Shown piece by piece: positions 1 through 10,339 of a DNA stretch of 64,000 bases. This DNA comes from Metallyticus violacea. Its lineage: Eukaryota > Arthropoda > Insecta > Mantodea > Metallyticidae. The notes under the pieces were generated by a model that was given only the letters and a program-made list of their open reading frames with translations, was not told the origin of the DNA and did no database searches. Position 1 is the stretch's first letter. Each line of letters opens with the position of its first letter. The stretch lies in NCBI GenBank assembly GCA_030762175.1, contig CM060843.1:29966501-30030500 (forward strand), in the 5' to 3' direction. A program made the position numbers and the translations under genes.

Positions 1-654
1 TATCATTAAAATATAACTTTATACAAGTGTTTCATTGGTTTACAAATAATCAAGCGTTTTAATGTACATGTCGTGTATTTGATAAGTGTAAGTTTATTTT
101 GAAAAATGTCGTACCACTGAAAAATGTAGTAAGGAATATATCACTGAATATACAAGCTTACCCCAAGACTTGAGAGCGACGGAAATTTCTTCTTAAACAT
201 GATGGGATTTTCCTTCCAACGTAGGAAGAGAATTTTGCTTCACTGCACACTGTACCTCGTTATTTCACTGTGCTGTTCGTCTGAGGAAAATTCGAAATAA
301 CTTCGTCGTGCGGCTGTAAAAGGTTATGCGGTAGACTTAGGGGTGTAGGTGTGGCAGTGGATTATCTGCTACCTTTAAATAAACGACACTTAGATCACAG
401 GGATATTCAGGTTTAATTTTCGGAGGATGTATGGCATGTTCTTGAGGAGATAGAAAAAATGTATCATCCATTTGTGTGTGTGGTAACTGAACGCTGTTTA
501 AAGAACGTTTCCTTTTCTAACATAATGCGGTTTATATCTATATAGATTAACTTTAAGAGACTGCGTTTGTAGTGTGTACAACAATTTATTCTTTGAGCTA
601 CGTTTTTTGTAAACAAGGTTGCAAAATACATCATGCTGCATTCGCCCTTCTGGA
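1..654. other. AT-rich noncoding stretch
   Basis: No convincing reading frame, RNA or repeat is seen. Only short frames broken by stops occur, on both strands. Confidence 0.5.
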
Positions 655-663
655 ATTACTAAC

Positions 664-675
664 ATTTCGCCCATT
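664..675. repeat. Target-site duplication, left copy, of SINE2 (676-952)
   Basis: The 12-mer atttcgcccatt is repeated at 953-964 with one mismatch, on either side of the SINE. Confidence 0.7.
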
Positions 676-952
676 TTTTAATAGTGTTAACGCCCATTTT
701 TACTACTGAGGCACCATAGGCGATGGGCACTGATGATACATGAGATGAAATGATATATTGGGAAAGGATTTTTTAAAGAAAGGAAACGTTCCAGGCCTAA
801 ATTTAGGTTACCTCCTTGGCATTTGCTATTTATGAGAACTGAAGAAAACCTGGAAAAAAACCTCACTCAGGGAAGACGGTCCTGGCGGGATTCGAACCCC
901 AGACCTCCCGCTCACGAGTTCACGTCTTGACTACTCGGCCAGCCGTGGCGAT
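676..952 (-). mobile_element. SINE2 copy, tRNA-derived, with target-site duplication
   Basis: Read on the minus strand, this begins with a tRNA-Leu/Ser-like head whose A-box region resembles GGCCGAGTAGTC and whose B box is GGGGTTCGAATCCC (888-900). A body follows that contains a 'gtgaggttttt' segment, then a tail matching 47870-48149 and 25440-25550. Direct repeats atttcgcccatt (664-675) and atttcgcctatt (953-964), 11 of 12 identical, flank it and look like a target-site duplication made by LINE-type retrotransposition. At about 277 bp it is complete relative to the other copies. SINEs encode no protein and rely on LINE enzymes; transcription would start from the internal Pol III boxes. Confidence 0.8.
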
Positions 953-964
953 ATTTCGCCTATT

Positions 965-2095
965 GGAAGCTATTGTAGCTCGAATGGAGATACAGCCCTT
1001 TCAAGTATTAAGACCGCAATAGTTTACCTAGCTGCTAATTTACGATAGTTTTGTTTATCAAGTATGTAATAAAAATGTGCCATTCTCAAACTCCCCAGAG
1101 GGTTCTCACTGTTTAAGTGATGCTAATACCTTCCTTCCGACTTAAAGTCAGTTTGGTTGCAATAAAACTATAAGACATGCTAGCACATATTTAAAACAAA
1201 ATTGTCTATCTCGTCACAGATATTGCAACCATTGGCATGGTATGTAACAGCAAAAATGAAAAAGCAAAAGAGAGAAAGAGATAGTTTCCTAGATAATAAA
1301 CAGAATGTCTATTTTTGCTACCGGAATCTGAACTATGAAGACTGGACATTTTAAAACATCTGCATAATGCCTAGAATTACATAAAAATACAAATTTAAAA
1401 TGATATTATGTTTAGCAACATTACACCTCAGTTCATTTTCATTAACTACTGTATAAATACACTCGTTGCCTTTGTGTTATGGTACCCATTCAGCTACAAT
1501 AAATTAATTAATTCATGGACAAAATGCTTAATAAACACTACAGACAAAAATACTTAGAAGTGCACTATAGTGGCCAGAGAGGAACGAACATGAACGTTGT
1601 TAAAATATTAAACCAATAGCTAAAATAATAATAATTGAAAATCAAAGAATGTCCTGGAATAAAATAATAATACTTTCTACAAGTGTAGGAAGTAATATTG
1701 AAAAATAATAGGAATGAAAAGGAACAAGAAAGCTGTATCCTCAAATATTTTCAAATTGAATGATAACATTCGTAAGTTCTATTGGCAGCTTAGAAATTAA
1801 TATGAAGCTTGTTTTTTTGTTGAATACTGGTAACATGAATGTATAGAACTGTGGTTAGCACGTATTAGAAAACAAAACTATTCCAATTACTCCTTCCAAA
1901 GCATTGAAAAAAAAAAAAGGATCTAAACTTGTGAATTATAGTCCCAGTTGCTTAATGCATTTCATTACAGTGCTATGGATCGTAAAAAGGATGCATAAAA
2001 CGGATTAATCAAGACGAAGAGAATCCGCAGTCCGTTAAACTCCAATAGTGTACGAAACTTACCTTTGCAGAAAAAAGGAAAATATGGACAAAATT
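965..2095. other. AT-rich noncoding stretch
   Basis: Only short frames are seen. It contains a short poly-A run near 1908 and no recognisable gene or repeat. Confidence 0.45.
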
Positions 2096-2175
2096 CGCCC
2101 AAGCAAGACCTAACCAGGAATAGAATCCGAACTTGCCATATCGCCAAGTAAACATTGGCGCCTGATCCAAGGCAA
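2095..2175 (-). repeat. Possible decayed tRNA-like SINE head
   Basis: On the minus strand a B-box-like GTTCGGATTCTATTCC follows, at tRNA spacing, a degenerate A-box-like segment near 2160. This is the layout of a tRNA-derived SINE, but the body was not matched to another copy here. It could be chance. Confidence 0.25.
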
Positions 2176-2179
2176 TGAG

Positions 2180-4365
2180 CAGAGACACTTTGAAATGAAA
2201 GGAAGTGTATTGTTAAGTCATATGATTTTAAGTGAGATTAACTTGCAAGAATGTGATTTATTCTCGGAGTGAGATAAGTACGAGTATTAAACTGTAATTA
2301 TATTAAGACAATTTAAGCTTTATTCGGGATCATAACGTAATGCAGAAGTCACAACTGTATTATAATTTATTTTAATACATTTATTATAAGTATCTGGAGA
2401 AAAGAATGAAATTATTTTAAATGTCATACAAAAAGTTTCATGTGAAATAAGCATTATGCTTTTACTGAAATGTGTTAAAAATGTAGAAATTAAATTTAAT
2501 ACGAACAATGCAGTTGAGCAGTTTTCTGCTTGTACCTTTATTTATGTATATACTACAATGAGATTTTACGTTTCTTTGCATTGCAAAACTGCTATTTATA
2601 CGGTTTACTTTGTAATATAGTGGTTTATCCCTATCAGATTTAGAATAAAATAACACACAAGTCAAAATTAAAAATAATATCATTTGATTAATTTTTTTCC
2701 TAAGAGTTTCCATATTGGTGTTTCTCTCGGATATTTCACAACGGATGTAGCACATCAATGCCGTCGTTCCTCAGAAAGAAGATTGTCCAAGGTGGGCAAT
2801 GTAAAACATCACGGGCCTATCCCTCTCTCCGTAAGGGACGCTTTTCACTATTACAATAATGGGAGGAAGGAGGAGAAGGGTGGGGCTCCTGTCATTGCAC
2901 TGGCACTTACTGCACAATTGAGCACACACGCACTTCACTCACAACCCTGGTCGAGCTGATGCATCGACTGGTTCTAGCTAAGCGGCACGTCTCTTCGTGG
3001 CCAATGTTCCACTAAAAATAGGATCTTATCCTGAATACAGGCCAGCGCCAATTTTAGCCCTTCAGTGCGGCTGTGCCATTACGGAAACAATAAACCTAGG
3101 ATGTAAATGCTCATGGCTGAAGTTTGGCTTAGCTTTTTGGGATTCCCCAGAACACAGTAAATTAAATTCTTCTAAATTCCTCTATCAAGCTCTAATACTT
3201 GTATTAAATGATTTACGTGTACAATTAAGAAGCAATTTAGATGCAGTAAGCAATGACAGAGTAGTATAATTTATTATGGATTTCTCTTGTCAAACGTTTA
3301 CATGCATTCAACCATATTCATATATTGCTTAGTTCTCATGATAGACATGCCATATGTTCTACCTTAATTAAAACTCATATCGAAACAATATTTTGTGCAC
3401 AATAACTAATTATCTTCAGCATATACGTAACATATAATATGCTAATGTCTTAAAAGGGTGAAATGTGTTAATACTTTTGTTGTAATATATGTCTATAATT
3501 CAGTTAAAATGTTTGCTTTTTTATGCATTTGTATTTCAGGTTTAATAGAAGTGCAGTAAAGCAACAGAAAAACATTATAATAGATAGATAAACCTGTCTA
3601 ATGCTTTATTCCCTCTATGTTCAGCTGTATAAGTTGACTGATACTAATCCCATGTCACACACACACACGTATATAGTTGCGCTGTAAAAAGAGTTGAAGA
3701 CGCCGCGATTCACAATACTCCCTGCCGTTAGGCTTCTCCGCAATACCAGTACGTAGGAGAAGATGCCGATCCAGCATGGGAAAACTTTGTTCTAAAATCT
3801 CACATTGGATAAAGATTCACGCGTACAGATAACACCTGGGCCCTATTCCATAAAAGTATATTCTAATACATTACAAATGTGCGGAATTAAATATGCTTTT
3901 TACACAGGAAATGCCAATATATGGCACTCTTATCTTTTTCATTATACGCAAATATTGAAGTATTTTTTTTTCTTTATACCTTATTCCTACTCTCATCATT
4001 ATCATCACTTCGCTTATACTTCGCATATTTAGGTCAACTGATTCCCAAAATTATTAAAAAGACATTAAAACTTGCACTAATATTCATTTCAGCGGCCATG
4101 ATTATTTGTACTAAAGAATATTAATTTCAATCTAGTTTCGAAGAGCTCTTACAGAGAAATTTCCCTTATAAAAGTTAATACGCCTTTAAAATACAATGGT
4201 TAAGAAAGTACAAATATAAACGTTAATCTTGAGATACAATCTTTCCCAATATTCGCATTGACCATTCTAATTGTCTAAATATATCACCCATCAGTAAGCG
4301 GTATATTAATATAATGACACACTTAATTTTTTGAAAGCTCTGCATTTACAACTGAGATTAATTTT
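2180..4365. other. Noncoding stretch with a GC-richer island at 2740-3010
   Basis: Mostly AT-rich with no recognisable protein. The island at 2740-3010 keeps a 91-codon frame open on the plus strand (2684-2959), but the peptide has no recognisable domain. It may be part of an unclassified transposon or a 5' untranslated exon. A short CA run lies near 3657-3668. Confidence 0.35.
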
Positions 4366-4369
4366 TGGG

Positions 4370-4635
4370 CCGCGTCCCAACTGAGTGCAGCGGACACTGG
4401 TCCAAGGTCATAAAACAGTAAGTTTCGGAAACTCAAGTTATAGTTTGCTGTTATGAAAACAGGGATTATTTCGTCTTTGTGTTATAACTGAGTTTGTGGT
4501 TAAAAGATCAATCAGTATATTGATATATTTTACTATACTGATGCTCCAGCGTTAACTATAGTATGGTCCTAATTCATTTTACCGGAGTATATTGAGCTAA
4601 ACATATCCACTATAACAGAGAAGAAATAAAGTGTA
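4370..4635 (+). repeat. Dispersed repeat RA, plus-strand copy
   Basis: This segment matches the reverse complement of 18560-18870. Shared blocks include AGTTTGCTGTTA, a TATTATTTC..GTCTTTGTGT block, CAGTTTGCGGTTAA-like and CCACTATAACAGAGAA. Both copies carry CCAAGGTCAT near their GC-richer end. No coding frame is seen, so it may be a nonautonomous element or an untranslated region of a larger transposon. The family is not recognised. Confidence 0.6.
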
Positions 4636-4639
4636 CAGG

Positions 4640-5600
4640 AATAATAAATACCCTATATAAACACAAAAAGCACTTGCCAGAAGTTTGAAAAAAATAGAGA
4701 ATCAGAACTGTTGTGAGTGTCGCACAGAGAGTGCGACTAAGTAATTTTGGTGAAAACATTGTGCATGACGATAAAATATATTAACATTTGAAATTATTAA
4801 AATTGTTATTTATCGCATATTTGCTTTAAGTAAATAAAAGGAAATATAATTTCCTTATTCAGGAACACTTATTTAAAATTATTAGTAGTAATGCTATGGA
4901 ACTTAATATTGCATTTATCGATAGCTGTAGATAGACATGACTGTGTTTCTAACTATGGAACATGGAGCAGGGAAAGGTTGAGACAATGTGTGGAAAGCAT
5001 GCGAAAGCAGGTTGATTCACCGGCTAACAAATTGGAACCCACCGGCCCCCTCCAACCACGTGGGTTGCTATGTGGTTATTGTCACATGAGGGTCTTGACT
5101 CATTTATATCCCCTTCCCTGCAAACACACGCCTGCCACTCCCCTTGCTTACACTTGCAGTGTGTTTCCCTACTTAACATGCATGTATTCGTATGTTCCTG
5201 TTATAAGTGCAACGAGTTACAGTGTTTTTCTTCATATGTACAAACACATATGTGATATGAGGATAATTGATTCCTGTTACATTCCATTCACATACATGAA
5301 CATATGAAAAGTATTATGCAGAAAGAGAAACTTTATAAATAAAGTTATTAAGCTTGCTTTCAAAATTGTTTAAAGAACGTAAAGATAACCTTGGACAGAG
5401 TTCTCAAAATTTTCCCATAAATTTTCATGCCTTTCTGACATTTAAAGCTCTGAGAAAATATACATTTTCTTGAAGGGTTTAAAATACTAGTGACACACGA
5501 AAAACATAAATAGATAGTGTCCAACATAAACAACTATTAAAAGAACCATATGATAGCAAACTTATGCGTCAAAGAGAAATAAACGTACCTAAGATTGGTA
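4640..5600. other. AT-rich stretch with one random-looking open frame
   Basis: A plus-strand frame of 138 codons is open at 4891-5307, but its composition (many Ser, Tyr and Cys, no domain) looks like translated noncoding DNA. Nothing else is recognised. Confidence 0.4.
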
Positions 5601-5603
5601 ATT

Positions 5604-6010
5604 CACATCTTGCAATTATTTATGTATAATAGAAGTTTGGTAGGCAAGATTGACTTAACACCAACAAAATTAAAAAAAGTTCTAATGAGAATTTTTTTTA
5701 ATTAAAACTGTTAACATTTCGTGATATTCAAAGGACAATTTTATTTGCAGTAAATTTCAACATGACTACCATGGCAGATGCCGAGTCGGTACTTCGTTTG
5801 TGTACAGTTATTCAACAGAGTGGCATTTCGAATCGCAAGATAGATCTGATAGGTCAGTCCGCACAAGTAACCGTTCAAAGTTGTCAGGTATGACCTTGAC
5901 GGCCAAGTCAAGTGTTTTCTCCTCAAGCCCCCATATAGCTGTAGGTTCACAATTGGTTTTATTTTTCAACTATGACAACCAAATCTTTGTTTCATAAATT
6001 GCAAGATGTG
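5604..6010. repeat. Possible inverted-repeat-bounded segment
   Basis: CACATCTTGCAATTATTTATG (5604-5624) is mirrored by CATAAATTGCAAGATGTG (5993-6010), so an inverted repeat of about 18 bp encloses 407 bp. The enclosed DNA contains the C-terminal transposase relic at 5741-5950. It might be a deleted transposon, though the inverted repeat is short and no target duplication was found. Confidence 0.3.
5741..5950 (-). pseudogene. IS630/Tc1-type transposase relic, C-terminal end
   Basis: The minus-strand frame ends in YRLGICHGSHVEIYCK and a stop. This resembles the conserved C-terminus (pattern YRLDxCRxTxGxHxE) of DDE transposases common in insect genomes. About 69 residues remain open; the DDE catalytic core is absent, so the piece is a dead 3' fragment. 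The identification rests on pattern memory of the family ending, and an unrelated open frame cannot be excluded. Confidence 0.4.
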
Positions 6011-6131
6011 CACTAGCAGCCTAGACATATTTATTTCTCTTTCAAATATGCATTTCGCATCCTATAAATTTCTTTTATTTGTATTTTAACCTAGGCATCT
6101 TGATGGTTACATCCTTAAACTGCATCTGAGC

Positions 6132-6143
6132 ATCAATCATTAC
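6132..6143. repeat. Target-site duplication, left copy, of SINE1-A
   Basis: atcaatcattac is repeated perfectly at 6432-6443, immediately after the SINE tail. The tail itself contains aatcaatc, so the boundary is ambiguous by a few bases. Confidence 0.75.
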
Positions 6144-6431
6144 GTCGGTCCTGGTGGTGTAGTGGTAACCATGCTTGCCTTCTAAACTCAAGATCGCGGG
6201 TTCGATCCCGGCCAGGATCAATAGATTTTTAGGGCGTAAAATGCTAACTATGGCTTCCTTCGGAAGGGAAGTAAAGCCGTGGGTCCCGTATCGTACATTT
6301 ACGGCCGAAAAAGAACCTCAAGTCTGAAAGAGAGGCCTCTGAGCAAAATTTATCGGCCGTTTCACGCCCTGAATAGAATGGGACGCTGATGACCTGAGAT
6401 GTTAAAGAGCGTCCATAAATAAAACAAATCA
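6144..6431 (+). mobile_element. SINE1 copy A, full length, with perfect target-site duplication
   Basis: A tRNA-derived head has an A box around 6155-6168 (TGGTGTAGTGGTAACC) and a B box GGTTCGATCCC at 6199-6209. A conserved body follows (GGCGTAAAA, CTTCCTTCGGAAGGGAAGT, GGCCGTTTCACGCCCT, GATGACCTGAGATG), then a tail GAGCGTCCATAAATAAA. The same body recurs at seven other places in this window. The perfect 12-bp flanking duplication shows retrotransposition. It encodes no protein. A complete copy with both Pol III boxes intact could in principle be transcribed. Confidence 0.9.
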
Positions 6432-6449
6432 ATCAATCATTACACGTGA

Positions 6450-7420
6450 TCTAATGACATCTATATTTTGTATAATGAAATTAAATAATACATTTCAAAT
6501 AGTTCAAGATGCTCTGTACCAAAACACATGAAGCAATGCTTTGGGTCCAATAAAAGATTAAAATAGGTGAAAATGCTTGCCGAACGATAAAAGTATTTCC
6601 AGCTAGATCTGGTAGCTTTCCCAGGATGGTTAAAATGATATTGGGTAAAGAAATTTGGACAATTATGAAATATTCTCACTTTTTAAGATTTTTTTCCGCA
6701 ATATCCCTTTGTATTAATTGAAAATGTCCCAATTGCCACATTAACGACTTTTGGACGCAGGGTTGGAAACGTTAATCAGTTCATGAACATTGGAGTATGC
6801 CTTCATAAATATTAATAAATATTTACAAAGAACAATTGTCAAAATCGAGATAAATAATGATAAAATTAAAACAATATCCACTAACTCGAAAGTATCTTAA
6901 CATAATTGCAGGAGTTGCATAAAATTGATACATGTAAATGCAATATCCTATGTCAAAGTATTTCTCACAGTTCGATTCTCAATGTCAGGCATTGCATTTG
7001 CTTCCAAGCCCAAAATATTTGCATCTTTAAATGGAACTTTCCATAGAAATGAAATTACAACTTCCAGAAAAATGAAAAAGAGCGAGGTTTCCTCACAGAT
7101 TTCTTTAATTGAATAAAATGCTTTTAATTCCATCCAATCAACGACAGCAATACCGGGTTTTAGTTATAACCCCTGTGCAATTAAGCGGTAATCTCTATAT
7201 TACAGATGTACCCATATTTAAATTCCGCTGTATACAATTATGTTTTATGTATGATTCTGGAAATGTCATTCCCCCTCGGTTAAACAGGAATTGTATCGGG
7301 AAAACACATTAAGATCGGTCACCGTAATATTTCTGATTTCATTAACAGTATTTTCCTTTAAATTCCGGAACCTTAACTTGTGTTAACTTTGGGAATATTT
7401 TTATTGGCGAATGTTCAAGA
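6450..7420. other. AT-rich noncoding stretch
   Basis: Several short frames overlap on both strands (for example 6925-7116) with no recognisable domain. No repeat was matched. Confidence 0.4.
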
Positions 7421-7424
7421 TTGG

Positions 7425-7605
7425 GGCCACTTTTGTCTAGTTTTTCTTCTGTTAAAACTGTACACCTTCACTCGTGAATGTCTTCACTTTACTCTGCCCC
7501 TGAACCAGTAGTTTCAAATTTGTACATCATATCGTCAATTGCAGGACTGAAAAGAGACAATTGATCAGACAGGATCTGCATAATTCCGCATGCAATGACC
7601 TGATT
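7425..7605 (+). repeat. Dispersed repeat RB, copy 1
   Basis: This is homologous in direct orientation to 10148-10335. Shared blocks include TTTTGTCTAGTTT, GTTAAAACTGTAC, ATCGT(C/G)AATTGC, AGACAATTGATCAGA and ATCTGCA. It is old and diverged and has no frame. The family is not recognised. Confidence 0.5.
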
Positions 7606-7609
7606 CGTA

Positions 7610-8740
7610 TTTATACACCAAAAAGTGTTGCTATAAAGTTAATTGTCTTCCCAAATGAATGCATACTGGCAATGTATAGGTTCAGAAAGTGACATTCAGG
7701 GAGGGTAAAGGGAACTGAAGCATGGGCGCTGCCGGCTGCGATACACCTGACCATTCGTGACGCATCGAATATTACTTCATTTCCTCTTATCTCTCCCCAA
7801 CTTACTCAACGCATCACTTGGCAGCCGTCGCCAGACATGCATTGGCGAGCTCATATGCCTTCTAAAACCGTACCCCGTATAGTAGCCGAGGCTAAAATAC
7901 TGCATGAACGCATAACGTTTATAGTTTAAAGTCATGATAAACTTGGCACATTTGCCTTTAAACCTTACTTAATATTTGTTCCTTGCTCTTCAATAGTTCA
8001 GTAGCATTTTCTGGGTGAGCTAAGTTCAGAATGTGTTTCGTATACAGCACATCGTTAATTTCCTCGGCAAGTGATGCGAAGGTTTTATGATGAATTAGTA
8101 CTGTGAAGGAACAAGTGTTATTGAATTTATTAAAATATTATTTAAAGTTGATTTGATTTGTCTTATCTGGAGTATCAGAGTAGATTAATATGAATAATTG
8201 ATTTTTTTATCTCGAATTTAAAAGATTTAATTGAGTATGGTTGTACGTTGCCCAGAGACTTCACAGCTAACGAATAAGTAGTTAAGAGCACATTTACAAT
8301 ATAATATACATAACTGCACTACTAATGTACAAGCAGAACAATTAACAAGATGTTTTTTATTCTCTTCCTATTCTTTTTTTGATACATAAATAGACATACT
8401 AGAAAAACAAGACTAAAGAGAAGAAACGGGAAAGGAGGAATAAGGAACGGTTATTAGCACTTGCGTTTACTTGTCTTTTGCTTAAAACAGCTCTGCGCTA
8501 AAAGTGTTTGATTTAGTATCCGCTAAGGTGCATAAAGAAGTTTCATTTGTGTTGTAAAACCTTGGTTTCCTTCCATTTAATGTTTGGTCTTTCATTACCT
8601 CCCCTAGTGCCATGGCCGGATCCGCTGGAATCAGTTTATGTGGACATAAGGATCGTATTTTCATTCAGTTTATTGATCATGAATCACAAGGCCTGCACTA
8701 CAACGTAGTGTTTATCTGTTCTTGCGTGAGAGCCAGTGCA
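7610..8740. other. Noncoding stretch with a GC-richer patch at 7690-7870
   Basis: The patch around 7715-7830 (gcgctgccggctgcg) directly follows repeat RB and may belong to the same element, since a GC-richer patch (10380-10490) also follows the second RB copy. No gene is recognised. Confidence 0.35.
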
Positions 8741-8798
8741 GGGCTGGGAATGAAACCCGACTCCCGAGCCAAGCGACCGACCGACCGACCGACCGACC
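8740..8798 (-). repeat. Tetranucleotide CGAC microsatellite next to a tRNA-arm-like sequence
   Basis: (CGAC)n occupies about 8773-8798. Adjacent on the minus strand is GGGTTTCATTCCC, which resembles a T-arm/B box, so the microsatellite may have grown at the end of a decayed SINE. The SINE part is speculative; the microsatellite is plain. Confidence 0.55.
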
Positions 8799-8799
8799 T

Positions 8800-10147
8800 A
8801 TAATGTAACCCGTCTGGGAACTACCGATGGAAATTGAGAACCCTATAAAACACCTGTAATATTCGGTTGGTCTTTATTTTGTACTTCCGTCTGCATTTAT
8901 AAGTTCAACATCGTCTTAAAGAAATAGATAAACTAACTAAATATATACTTGCCGTAATAATTAGCACATTTAATTTCGTTTCTTATTCTTCTGTATGGGA
9001 GACAGGGAGAAAAGGGAGAAGAGAGAGAGAGAGCTTTCTGCATACAAGAGTGCTGTGCCTTTAATGTGGAGAATAGACGACAATATGTATTGTGCCAAAC
9101 ATTTAAAAAGCAGATTTTGTTGTATGTGCGTTTGTTTATAGGTAAAATATATTCAAGTTTCTGATTGGATAACACAGACGTTGGGATATAATATGAAGAG
9201 AAGGTTATCTAATTACTGAGACAATATTACGCTAATTACTACTATAGACAATGGATTTTCGATATCCAGATATGAACAAATTAACCAAGCCTTGCAAAAG
9301 AGTTATCATAGGTCGCCTGTACCTTTTAATATAGACGTACAAAATGACATAAATGATTCGAAATATAATTTTAGAGTAGCAGTTGCATTTTAATACAATG
9401 ACACTCACCCAGCCCAAATTATATTTACTCAAAGTGAGGGCAGCCATTAAATGACCACTTGTTCTCTTTATTAAATCGCTTTAAAATAGAATTAAAAATC
9501 ACAAAGAGACCCATTTAGAGGAAACACCCAGTAAGATAATCGAAGTTTAAGCAGTAGAGCAAGTAAACTTTCTGGGTTGTGAAATTGGTTTGAGAATACC
9601 TGATGAGGATTTGGTCCATAAATATTAGGTTAGATATGTTTTCAAATAGAGAGGGCTTCTTTGTGAGTAGATTTCATTCATGAAACTAAATGAATGTATT
9701 CAGCCGTTGATGTCGTGCTCACATCTGATTTAAGAGTAAAAAAATCCTTAGAAGAAACCGTTACCTCTTTAAATTCCCTGTGTCCGTGTTATTGTTACAC
9801 TTTCACGTCTAAACAGTTTACACAAATATCTCATTCTTTTCTTCTCCATATCAACTCATGTCAGTTTAACATTTATGAATTTTGTATTATCTTTTTACAA
9901 TTGTCTTCTTTTAAACCACAGTGAGAAGAGGATGGCAAGTAATCTGTTTTCAAAAACTACGGCAATGTTTCCCAACATTTTCTAATATTTAGCATTAACA
10001 CTGTTTTGTTATTTTTTTACAGAAACATACTTAAAATTCTGCACATCTTATTGGATGTTCATTCTGCACATAAAGCAACATTTTGTACAGAAACTCCCAT
10101 TTGAGATAATTTTGAGAGTGATTTTGTTGGCGAAGTTAAAAGTATGC
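8800..10147. other. AT-rich noncoding stretch
   Basis: Contains a (GA)n run near 9020-9033 and short frames without domains. Nothing else is recognised. Confidence 0.4.
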
Positions 10148-10335
10148 ACCAATTTTGTCTAATTTAGTTAAAACTGTACGTTTCCGCATGTGTTTTTTGT
10201 TTTGCACTAATTCAGTAGAACCACATTTATCCGCACTATCGTGAATTGCTTTTCTGGAAAGAAACAATTGACCAGAGAACTGCAAGCAAAATTCTGCACG
10301 AAAACGACGTACTTATGGTAACATTACACACGAAA
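10148..10335 (+). repeat. Dispersed repeat RB, copy 2
   Basis: The partner of 7425-7605 in the same orientation. Both copies are preceded by TTGGCGAA some 25 bases upstream and are followed within about 150 bases by a GC-richer patch. Homology is clearest around GTTAAAACTGTAC and ACAATTGACCAGAGAACTGCA-like sequence. Confidence 0.5.
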
Positions 10336-10339
10336 ATGT

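Noticed and set aside
4891..5307. Longest plus-strand frame, 138 codons
   Set aside because: No domain, no splice context and random composition; likely a chance frame.
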